Shown here: in pieces, positions 1-5,697 of the stretch
Position numbering within the stretch: position 1 is the stretch's first letter
How the letters are laid out: every line of letters begins with the position of its first letter
Assembly: GCA_900551995.1 (NCBI GenBank)
Contig: URXW01000055.1
Span: 1 to 7,922 of the forward strand
DNA: 7,922 nucleotides
DNA from: an uncultured Eubacteriales bacterium
GTDB taxonomy: Bacteria; Bacillota; Clostridia; Oscillospirales; Oscillospiraceae
Reading direction: 5' to 3'
Notes under the pieces: generated by a model
What the model saw: only the letters and a program-made list of their open reading frames with translations
Database searches by the model: none
Told to the model about the DNA's origin: nothing
Translations under genes and position numbers: made by a program

Positions 1-1199
1 CCAGCACGTGGCTGTTCGGCGGGCTGTGCAGAGCGTTGGTGGTGGGCTTTTCCGTTATGGTGGCGCAGCGTATCGGCGCAGGAGAGGAAAAGGACGCGCG
101 GAATCTGGTGAAGCAGGGGCTGTGCGCCGGGTTCGCCTTCGGGCTGCTTATTGCCGCCGTGGGCGGCACCATCGCCGGGGGGCTTCCCCACTGGCTCCAC
201 GCGGACAGCTCTATCTGTCCGGGCGCGTCCTCGTATTTCCTGATCTTCGCGCTGTCGCTGCCCTTTGTGCAGCTGAACCGGCTGGCGGTGGGTCTGCTGC
301 AGGCGGGCGGAAATATGCGGACGCCCAGCATACTGCTGGTGCTCATGTGCGGGCTGGACGTGGTGTTCAACTCCCTGCTGATCTTCCCCACGCGGCAGCT
401 GGGCGCGTTTACGCTGCCGGGGGCGGATCTGGGCGTGACCGGCGCGGCGTTGGGCACGGCGTTGTCGGAGACGGTGGTGGCGATCATCTTGTGCATCTGC
501 CTGCTGCGCTCCCCCATGCTGGGGCTGCGGAAGGGGGAGAGGCTGCGGTTCGTGCCGGTGCAGCTGCGGCGTGCCGTCCGGCTGGGCGCACCGGTCGCCA
601 TTGAGCAGGCGGTCATGTCCAGCGCGCAGGTGGTGACGACGCGGATCATCGCGCCGCTGGGCACCGTCGCCATCGCCGCCAACTCCTTTGCGGTGACGGC
701 GGAGGCGTTGTGCTATATGCCCGGATACGGCGTGCAGAGTGCCGCCGTTACGCTGATCGGGCAGAGCGTCGGTGCCAAGCGGAAGGATCTGGTGACGCGG
801 CTGGGCTGGGTGACGGTGCTGCTGGGCATGGGCGTGATGCTGGTGGCCTCCGCGCTGATGTACGCGCTGGCTCCGTGGATCATCGGGATGCTGAGTCCCG
901 ACCGGCAGGTGGTGCTGCTGGGCACGCAGGTGCTGCGGATCGTGGTGTTTTCCGAGCCGCTGTTCGGCGCGTCCATTGTGACGGCCGGTGTTTTTCAGGG
1001 GGCGGGCAGCTCGCTGCTCAGCTCCGTGCTGAACTTTGTCAGTATGTGGGGCGTGCGTATCACGCTGACGCTGCTGATGGTGCCCCACTGGGGGCTGCGG
1101 GGGGCGTGGATCGCCATGTGCATCGAGCTGTGCTTCCGCGGTTCGCTGTTTTTATTCTTCCTGTGGCGCAAACGGTGGCTGCCGCGGGAGCTGGTGTGA
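1..1199 (+). CDS. MATE family efflux transporter, 5' end outside window
   Basis: This is an integral membrane exporter of the multidrug and toxic compound extrusion family, expected to expel organic cations or metabolites in exchange for Na+ or H+. The reading frame is open from base 3, so the start lies upstream. A TTG at 36 is only an internal codon, because the residues before it (STWLFGGLCRAL) already continue a membrane helix. About 398 residues are visible and MATE proteins are usually about 440-460, so roughly 50 N-terminal residues are missing. The family pattern is clear: VMVAQRIGAGE followed by charged residues just after the second helix, then about ten hydrophobic segments, with a repeat of the motif in the second half (VTLIGQSVGAKRKD). 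The C-terminus is basic (WRKRWLPRELV). The gene ends in its own hairpin terminator. It is not closely similar to the second MATE gene of this window. The substrate is unknown. Confidence 0.93.
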   Translation, partial: STWLFGGLCRALVVGFSVMVAQRIGAGEEKDARNLVKQGLCAGFAFGLLIAAVGGTIAGGLPHWLHADSSICPGASSYFLIFALSLPFVQLNRLAVGLLQAGGNMRTPSILLVLMCGLDVVFNSLLIFPTRQLGAFTLPGADLGVTGAALGTALSETVVAIILCICLLRSPMLGLRKGERLRFVPVQLRRAVRLGAPVAIEQAVMSSAQVVTTRIIAPLGTVAIAANSFAVTAEALCYMPGYGVQSAAVTLIGQSVGAKRKDLVTRLGWVTVLLGMGVMLVASALMYALAPWIIGMLSPDRQVVLLGTQVLRIVVFSEPLFGASIVTAGVFQGAGSSLLSSVLNFVSMWGVRITLTLLMVPHWGLRGAWIAMCIELCFRGSLFLFFLWRKRWLPRELV

Positions 1200-1202
1200 A
1201 AG

Positions 1203-1241
1203 AAAAATCCCGTGTGACGTTCTCCGTCACACGGGATTTTT
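1203..1241 (+). terminator. Intrinsic terminator of the first MATE gene
   Basis: A perfect 17-base-pair inverted repeat (1203-1219 with 1225-1241) encloses a 5-base loop. The outer part of the stem pairs a run of five A with a run of five T, so the same hairpin has a T-tract on both strands. It starts 3 bases after the MATE stop codon. Rho-independent termination is a confident inference. Confidence 0.92.
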
Positions 1242-1273
1242 GGGTGGAGGGCGGCTATGGCGGAAGATTCCGG

Positions 1274-1302
1274 TTGCGTGGGAGAGGGAAATCCGGTATG
1301 AT
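1274..1302 (+). promoter_or_regulatory. Sigma-A type promoter of the carbonic anhydrase gene
   Basis: A -35 element TTGCGT (1274-1279) and a -10 element TATGAT (1297-1302) are separated by exactly 17 bases, and transcription would begin near 1309. It lies in the short gap between the MATE terminator and the carbonic anhydrase start, where a separate promoter is needed. The leader before the ATG would be only about 20 bases, which just holds the ribosome site AGGAGA at 1318-1323. Confidence 0.68.
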
Positions 1303-1329
1303 AGAGAAAACGCGAAAAGGAGAACCGCC

Positions 1330-1872
1330 ATGATCGAAGAAATGCTGGCATATAACCGCGAGTTTGTCCGCTCCAAGGGCTATGAAAAGTTCCAGACCAG
1401 CAAGTACCCCGACAAGAAGATCGCCATTCTCACCTGCATGGACACACGGCTGGTGGAGCTGCTGCCGGCGGCGTTGGGGATACGCAACGGTGACGTGAAG
1501 CTCATCAAGAACGCCGGCGGCATGATCACCGGACCCTTTGACAGCGCGGTGCGGAGCCTGCTGGTGGGTATCGTGGAGCTGGGCGTGGAGGAGGTCATGG
1601 TCATCGGGCACAACGACTGCGGCGTGGCGCATATCAACGCCGATATGATGATCCGCCACCTCATCCAGCGGGGGATCTCCCAAGACCACATTGACATGAT
1701 GCGCTACTGCGGCGTCGATTTCGAGGCGTGGCTGCGGGGGTTCGACTGCGTGGAGAAGTCCGTGGCGGAGACGGTGGAGCTGCTGCGGAACCACCCGCTT
1801 ATGCCCGCCGACGTGACCATCCGCGGCTACGTCATCAACACGGAGACGGGAGAGCTGACGCCGCAGGAGTGA
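1330..1872 (+). CDS. Beta-class carbonic anhydrase
   Basis: This cytoplasmic zinc enzyme interconverts CO2 and bicarbonate, supplying bicarbonate for carboxylation or helping pH balance. The 180-residue product has the beta-class signature: C36-x-D38-x-R40 in LTCMDTR, and H94 and C97 in GHNDCG. Cys36, His94 and Cys97 would bind zinc, and Asp38 and Arg40 form the catalytic dyad. NAGG at 61-64 is also typical. The length fits the short, compact clade common in Firmicutes rather than the plant or Can-type enzymes of 210 or more residues. The ATG at 1330 is chosen because AGGAGA lies 6 bases upstream and the protein begins where the family begins. An in-frame extension upstream to 1240 would run through the promoter and is not used. 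The gene is flanked by terminators on both sides, so it is probably transcribed alone. Confidence 0.93.
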   Translation: MIEEMLAYNREFVRSKGYEKFQTSKYPDKKIAILTCMDTRLVELLPAALGIRNGDVKLIKNAGGMITGPFDSAVRSLLVGIVELGVEEVMVIGHNDCGVAHINADMMIRHLIQRGISQDHIDMMRYCGVDFEAWLRGFDCVEKSVAETVELLRNHPLMPADVTIRGYVINTETGELTPQE

Positions 1873-1898
1873 GGGGACTTCGCGGCGGACAGAGGCTG

Positions 1899-1933
1899 AA
1901 AAAATCACCGCTTGGGAAAGCGGTGATTTTTTT
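1899..1933. terminator. Bidirectional terminator between carbonic anhydrase and MATE genes
   Basis: A perfect 15-base-pair stem (1899-1913 with 1918-1932) has a 4-base loop GGGA and a T-run of seven (1927-1933). The left arm begins with six A, so the complement also gives a T-tract. It lies 26 bases after the carbonic anhydrase stop and about 76 bases beyond the stop of the convergent MATE gene, so it can end both transcripts. Confidence 0.92.
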
Positions 1934-2009
1934 GTTGTGGGCGCAGACCAATACGTTTCTGTCCGGTTTGCCGGTGACTTTGGCGCAAACGGCGTATTAT
2001 AAGTGCCAT

Positions 2010-3308
2010 TCAGGTTTTTGCGTCCACGCGCCGCTTGGCAGCGCAGGCAATCACAAAGGTGATGACCTGCGCGATGGGCGTCGCAAGCCAGACGCCGGTC
2101 AGCTTCAGCAGCGGCGGCAGAAGCAGGAGCATCAGCAGCGTACAGACCGGCTCGGCATACACAAGAAGATAGGACAGAGCGTTCTTTTCCGTTGCGTAGA
2201 AGTAGGACGTCGTAATGCGGACGAACGCCAACAACAGCAGCGGTGCAAGGAAAAACGGCAGGTACCGGACGACCCCGGCGTTTGCCTCCGGCGATGCGCC
2301 AAACAGCGCACCGACCTTTGCTCTGGCGAGATAGACACCGATCATGCAGACTGCCGTGATCGCAGCGGTGGTCAGGTATGCCAGCCTTCGGGTCGCCTGC
2401 ACGGAAACTCGGTCATCCTCCCCGTAATACTGACTGATCAGGGGCTGACTGCCGTCGCCTACCCCTTGCAGCAGCAGGTAGAGAATGGCGGTGATATAGC
2501 CGATACAGCCGTAAACCGCAACCGCCTGTTCGTCCCCGTACAGCAGCAGGAAGCGATTCATAAAAAGCATCGTGATGATGGAGGAAAAGGTCAAGCCAAA
2601 GGGCGAGATCGAGACGATAAGGACGTTTTTCCAAAGGCTGCACAGCTCCCGCAGCTCCGGCAGGCGGAAGCCGCTCTTTTTCACAAGAAAGAAGATGACG
2701 GCCACGACCATGGTCACCGCCTGCCCGATAACAGTCGCCCATGCAGCTCCCGCCATTCCCCAACTCAAGACCCACACGAAGGCATAGTCCAGGACAATAT
2801 TTGTCACAAATCCGAGAACCATCGCCATCATGGCAACGGTCGCGCCGCCCATATTGCGGATAAATGGAACGAAGCCGGTCGCCAAAAGCTGGAAGACTGC
2901 ACCCAGCGCAATGACGCGGGCATACGCCGTGCAGAGCGTGAGCATATGACCTCTTGCGCCCAACAGATAAAGGATCGGCTCGGCAAAAGCAAACAGGATC
3001 GCCGTCAGCAAACCGGCAACGACCAGCATCAGCAGCGTTGTGCCGGAAAAGCATTCCTGCCGCTTTTTTGCCTCGCCCTGCGCGCTCAGGATCGTAAAGC
3101 GAATCGCGCCCGACAGCCCAAGCCCCGTACCGATCGCCCCCACCAGCGCGGAGATCGGATAGCCCAATGTGATGGCGGTCAAGCCTGTATCGCCAAGGCT
3201 CTGCCCGATAAAGAAGCCATCGACAATGGTGTAGACCCCCGACAGCGCGAAGGCGAGGATGGACGGAAGGACATAAGAAAAGAATTTCTTATTCAGCTCG
3301 GTGTTCAT
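2010..3308 (-). CDS. MepA-like MATE family multidrug exporter
   Basis: The 432-residue product is a full-length MATE exporter of the inner membrane with about twelve hydrophobic segments. The opening resembles MepA-type pumps: LNKKFFSYVLPSILAF followed by GVYTIVDGFFIGQSLGDTGL, where helix 1 carries the conserved DGFFIG pattern. The second half repeats the fold, with QPLISQYYGEDD as the counterpart of the helix 2-3 loop motif. The start at 3308 (MNTELNKK) fits the family; an in-frame ATG at 3341 would add 11 strongly basic residues (MFLKKKWRRRQ) and lies inside the upstream reading frame. GGAG stands about 10 bases before 3308. The start overlaps the end of the MarR-type fragment by 20 bases, which suggests translational coupling in the ancestral operon. 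Known MepA pumps are repressed by MepR, a MarR-type regulator; here that gene is broken. Substrates are not determinable. Confidence 0.93.
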   Translation of the reverse strand: MNTELNKKFFSYVLPSILAFALSGVYTIVDGFFIGQSLGDTGLTAITLGYPISALVGAIGTGLGLSGAIRFTILSAQGEAKKRQECFSGTTLLMLVVAGLLTAILFAFAEPILYLLGARGHMLTLCTAYARVIALGAVFQLLATGFVPFIRNMGGATVAMMAMVLGFVTNIVLDYAFVWVLSWGMAGAAWATVIGQAVTMVVAVIFFLVKKSGFRLPELRELCSLWKNVLIVSISPFGLTFSSIITMLFMNRFLLLYGDEQAVAVYGCIGYITAILYLLLQGVGDGSQPLISQYYGEDDRVSVQATRRLAYLTTAAITAVCMIGVYLARAKVGALFGASPEANAGVVRYLPFFLAPLLLLAFVRITTSYFYATEKNALSYLLVYAEPVCTLLMLLLLPPLLKLTGVWLATPIAQVITFVIACAAKRRVDAKT

Positions 3309-3576
3309 CTGCCTGCGTCTCCATTTCTTTTTCAAAAACAAGATTGAATAGGGTGATGGCGTCCGTCATCTGCTTCATGCGCTCCGCGCCCATGATGTCG
3401 AACACCCGCTGCTCCAGCGTGTGCAGAGGGGAGAGTATCTCTGATGCATAGAGCATCCCTTTCTGCGTCAGGTACACCTTTTTCTCGCGGTGATCCGACT
3501 CCCCGGCACGGAGGGATACAAGCCCCTCCGCCTTCAGCGTTCGCATGACGGTGCTGACCGTTTGCTTCGATAGTCC
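3289..3576 (-). pseudogene. 5'-truncated MarR family repressor gene (MepR-like position)
   Basis: The frame encodes the second half of a MarR-type winged-helix repressor. The recognition helix (GLSKQTVSTVMRTL), the wing with the conserved D-x-R-E-K pattern (SDHREKKVYLTQKG) and part of the C-terminal dimerisation helix (VFEKEMET) are present. The N-terminal dimerisation helices and the first helices of the DNA-binding domain, some 55-70 residues, are absent. Upstream of Gly at 3574-3576 the frame leaves MarR similarity and reads antisense to a transposase remnant, then meets a stop near 3652. The only ATG, at 3544-3546, lies inside the recognition helix and has no clear ribosome site. A product from it could not form a normal repressor. 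The fragment overlaps the MATE start by 20 bases, as in an intact repressor-pump operon. I infer loss of repression. A sequencing error is unlikely because the replacing sequence is recognisable. Confidence 0.82.
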
Positions 3577-3880
3577 AGTATACCAGAGATTTACAAGAAA
3601 TGTAAAGAGACTGTTGAACGTGGCTTTGCGGATGCAAAAAACACGCGATGTGTTTTATACACGATACAGAGGATTGGCTCAGGTAACAAGCTGGGTGAAG
3701 CTCGGATTTGCTGCCATGAGCTTGTAAAAGCAGGTACTTGGAGATGGGGAGGTCTGTTTCCATCGCTTCGCCGTTCTGTTTTTTCACTCACATATACTCG
3801 AAACTCAGTCTGTTCCTAATTGTAGAAAGGGCTTCTCGATGGACTGAGGATGGCGGCACGATATGCAGCCGCCCTCTTTA
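3574..3880 (+). pseudogene. Degenerate 3' remnant of an IS1182-type transposase gene
   Basis: Pieces of a transposase C-terminus can be read on the plus strand in two alternating frames. PEIYKKCKETVERGFADAKNTR is read at about 3583-3648 (first frame). RYRGLAQVTSWVKLGFAAM follows at about 3662-3718 (second frame), ending in a premature TAA at 3725. TWRWGGLFPSLRRS continues in the first frame from 3736, and KGLLDGLRMAARYAAAL at 3826-3876, after two stops. The ETVE-R-FADAK and YRGL-x-V-T-W-V-x-L-x-F-AAMNLKKL patterns are those of IS1182-family DDE transposases. The order and spacing are as expected, so frameshifts and stops have broken one gene. Everything upstream of the final catalytic-region segment is missing and replaced by marR sequence, so the element cannot move itself. 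Terminal inverted repeats were not identified. Family assignment is by recalled motif, not alignment. Confidence 0.72.
3577..3606 (-). promoter_or_regulatory. Putative promoter at the IS/marR junction, facing the MATE gene
   Basis: On the minus strand, TTTACA (3606-3601) and TATACT (3582-3577) are separated by 18 bases. The -10 is preceded by TGG, which makes it an extended -10. Each hexamer differs from consensus at one position. The start of transcription would fall near 3570 and read through the marR fragment into the MATE gene. The -35 box lies within the transposase remnant and the -10 box sits at the junction, so this may be a hybrid promoter made by the rearrangement. Activity is inferred only. 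Confidence 0.55.
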
Positions 3881-3884
3881 GCGT

Positions 3885-3920
3885 GGTACGGCGTCTCTTC
3901 TCCCGAAGAGACGCCGTACC
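3885..3920. repeat. Perfect palindromic hairpin downstream of the crotonase gene
   Basis: A perfect 16-base-pair inverted repeat (3885-3900 with 3905-3920) encloses the loop TCCC. It lies 39 bases beyond the crotonase stop codon and next to the transposase remnant. There is no T-tract on either side, so it is not a standard terminator, although it could still slow polymerase or protect the 3' end of the mRNA. It could equally be a dispersed palindromic repeat or part of an insertion-sequence end. A weaker interrupted inverted repeat (GGCGGC 3852-3857 with GCCGCC 3868-3873) stands just to the left. Confidence 0.75.
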
Positions 3921-3958
3921 TATTTGTGAGGGGAAATAAAGTGTATATATATCGTGGA

Positions 3959-4768
3959 TCACTCGCCGGTATAGTGCGGCTCCCGCTTTTCCAGGAAGGC
4001 CTTGACGCCCTCTTCGAAATCCTTGTGCCGCGCCATATAGCGGGTGTATGTGATCTCAAGTTCATTTCTGCGGTGCATATCTAACGCCTCTTGCTTATTC
4101 ATACACGCCTTCAGATAGCGCAGCACCAGCGATCCACGGCGGCACAATTCCCGAGCCTTCTCCATGGCGGCGGGCATAAGCTGTTCAAGCCGATCCACCA
4201 CCTGCGTGACACCGCCGTACTTTTCGTACAACTCTTCCGCCGTGATAAACGTACCGCAGTAGCTCATATCGCGTTGGATCTGCGGCGGCAGTATGCGAGC
4301 CAGATGACCACAGCCTCCTACCACGCCGAGCTTCGCCTCTGGTGCACCGAACTGGGTACCCCGAACGGCAATGGTAATATCCGCACCGGCAGGATAGCAA
4401 AGGCCTCCGCCAAGACAGTGTCCGTGGACGGCACAGATGAGCGGCACACGCAGGTCGTACAGGGCTTGTGCGCCATCGTAGTATAGCTCCTGCCGGTTGG
4501 TAACATCCCGCTCCTGAATACTCTTGTAGAAGCGGTTGATGTCCACTCCCACACAGAAGGTCTTGATGTCCGAGTGCAGAACACAGACCCAGATATTGTC
4601 ATCGTGATCGATATAGTCGCACAGCAGCAGTATCTCCTCCTGCATGATGCCGCTGACGGCATTCACCGGGGGATTGTGCAGAGTCATCACTGCGATGTGG
4701 TCCTCCACGGTGAGAAACACCTGCTGCAGCAGATGATTGGCCACCTGCTTTATCTCTCTTTTCGCCAT
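3959..4768 (-). CDS. Enoyl-CoA hydratase/isomerase (crotonase) family protein, CaiD-like
   Basis: The 269-residue cytoplasmic protein has the crotonase fold that binds acyl-CoA thioesters and stabilises the enolate in an oxyanion hole. Visible motifs are NPPVNAVS (32-39), the first oxyanion segment SDIKTFCVGVDINRF (66-80), the second, HGHCLGGGL (115-123), and the APEAKLG block (142-148) with ILPP (159-162). The C-terminal AFLEKREPHYTGE resembles the end of carnitinyl-CoA dehydratase. Glu144 matches the second catalytic glutamate of enoyl-CoA hydratases, but the position of the first, right after GGGL, is Cys124. Enzymes with only the second glutamate are often isomerases, so hydration should not be assumed. 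The start at 4768 is chosen for its site AAGGAG 7 bases upstream; an in-frame ATG at 4816 runs into an intergenic hairpin. It is the last gene of the cluster. Confidence 0.9.
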   Translation of the reverse strand: MAKREIKQVANHLLQQVFLTVEDHIAVMTLHNPPVNAVSGIMQEEILLLCDYIDHDDNIWVCVLHSDIKTFCVGVDINRFYKSIQERDVTNRQELYYDGAQALYDLRVPLICAVHGHCLGGGLCYPAGADITIAVRGTQFGAPEAKLGVVGGCGHLARILPPQIQRDMSYCGTFITAEELYEKYGGVTQVVDRLEQLMPAAMEKARELCRRGSLVLRYLKACMNKQEALDMHRRNELEITYTRYMARHKDFEEGVKAFLEKREPHYTGE

Positions 4769-4817
4769 GACAACGCTCCTTCCAGTATATTTCTGCTGGC
4801 GCAGGACATTTTTCATC

Positions 4818-4849
4818 GGGCACGGTGCCGCTGTCGCGGCACCGTGCCC
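4818..4849. promoter_or_regulatory. Strong intercistronic hairpin between DUF169 and crotonase genes
   Basis: GC-rich arms at 4818-4831 and 4836-4849 form a perfect 14-base-pair stem with a TGTC loop. No T-tract follows on the minus strand (GATGAAAAATG), so full termination is not expected. It lies in the 113-base gap between two co-directional genes, about 50 bases before the crotonase start. A role in mRNA processing, 3' stabilisation of the upstream message, or partial attenuation is possible; the sequence does not decide. Confidence 0.7.
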
Positions 4850-4881
4850 ACAAAGGGAGGAAAAAGGGAGTATCTCGTGTA

Positions 4882-5643
4882 TCAGAACTTCAGATAAGAA
4901 GCGGGCAGCCCCTCGACAATATCGGTGGTCAGACTGGAGGGGGCGATGGGGTGGCGCAGCCCGTTCTTGTGCATCTTGGCAAGACCGTCTAAACAGCGCA
5001 GCACATCATCCGGCTTCAGGGTGACGCGCAGCTCCCACTCACTGATGCCGCTAAACTTACGATCGGCAAAGCAGGGCAGAGCCAGAGAGGGCTTTCCGGT
5101 CATAAAGGTTCGGGTCCAAGAGTCGGAACAGGTGGACTCCCCGGAGAAGGTGAAGTCCAGCTTCTCGTACTTGTCAAACTGGTACCCGGCAAACAGCATG
5201 AACGCCTGCGAGGAGCTGATGTACATGACCACCACATCCGGCTCCAGACGGCCAGAATCCACAGGGGACGCCACCACCGCGCAGTACTCGGAGGGAACAC
5301 AGTTCAGTGCCGCATGGTGACCCTTGGCTGCCTCGGCGTTGCCATACCACACACCGTTGAACACTTCGCCGGAGTACCAGTCCTCGCTGCGCTCCACGAG
5401 CCCGTGGACACCTCGGCAGTAGTTGTTGTGTACGTTCTCCGGCTTGCAGGCGGAGGTCCAGCCGAACTGGAGAGCCTGTCCCACCACCATGCAGGGGGCA
5501 TAGTGTTTTTCGTGGATGCGGACCTTGGGGATGGCCATAAGCTCTTCCTCTGTGCGGATCCATTTCATGCCTACCGGGGTGTACATCAGGTGCAGATACT
5601 TTTTCAGATCGGCAACGATCTGACTCCAATCATAGTTGCCCAT
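4882..5643 (-). CDS. DUF169 family protein (COG2043-like)
   Basis: The 253-residue protein looks soluble, with no signal peptide or membrane segment. It fits the DUF169 family, whose biochemical role is not established. Supporting features are the opening LHLMYTPVGMKWI, typical of the family's PVxVK/M-type start, a cysteine after a short spacer (APCMVVGQAL, Cys51), and a later cysteine followed by glycine (NYCRGVHGL, Cys76). Eight cysteines are present (51, 66, 76, 115, 121, 172, 191, 217), so metal or cofactor binding is conceivable but unproven. The start at 5643 has AAAGGAAA about 11 bases upstream. It lies 54 bases after the symporter stop on the same strand and is presumably co-transcribed. 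Its place between a transporter and a crotonase suggests a job in the same catabolic route, but no reaction can be named. Confidence 0.82.
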   Translation of the reverse strand: MGNYDWSQIVADLKKYLHLMYTPVGMKWIRTEEELMAIPKVRIHEKHYAPCMVVGQALQFGWTSACKPENVHNNYCRGVHGLVERSEDWYSGEVFNGVWYGNAEAAKGHHAALNCVPSEYCAVVASPVDSGRLEPDVVVMYISSSQAFMLFAGYQFDKYEKLDFTFSGESTCSDSWTRTFMTGKPSLALPCFADRKFSGISEWELRVTLKPDDVLRCLDGLAKMHKNGLRHPIAPSSLTTDIVEGLPASYLKF

Positions 5644-5682
5644 AGTGATAATTTCCTTTCCTATAGTGATAGCTTCACTTCC
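5641..5682 (-). repeat. Imperfect 21-base tandem duplication at the DUF169 ribosome site
   Basis: The 21 bases ending at the DUF169 ATG (5661-5641) and the 21 bases just upstream (5682-5662) agree at 16 positions, including a shared TATCACTAT and a GGAA block. The upstream copy ends in ATA where the gene has ATG. It looks like a duplicated ribosome-site and start segment; chance similarity in a purine-rich leader is not excluded. Confidence 0.5.
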
Positions 5683-5697
5683 TGTTATACCGAACGG

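Noticed and set aside
36..38. TTG as the start of the first MATE gene
   Set aside because: The frame is open and membrane-like before it, and starting here would remove the first helix of the family. The gene is simply cut by the window edge.
1950..1998. Interrupted inverted repeat (AATACGTTT and AAACGGCGTATT) between the terminator and the MATE stop
   Set aside because: The arms are short with a 2-base bulge and a long loop, so it is too weak to call a regulatory structure.
1728..3347. A 539-codon open frame on the plus strand opposite the MepA-like MATE gene
   Set aside because: It starts inside the carbonic anhydrase gene, runs through a strong terminator and lies antisense to a clear membrane protein. 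Its low-complexity charged composition is that of a shadow frame.
3591..3791. Minus-strand frames of 66 and 151 codons reaching into the MarR region, as possible intact N-termini for MarR
   Set aside because: Neither shows MarR-like helices, and the same bases read as a transposase on the other strand.
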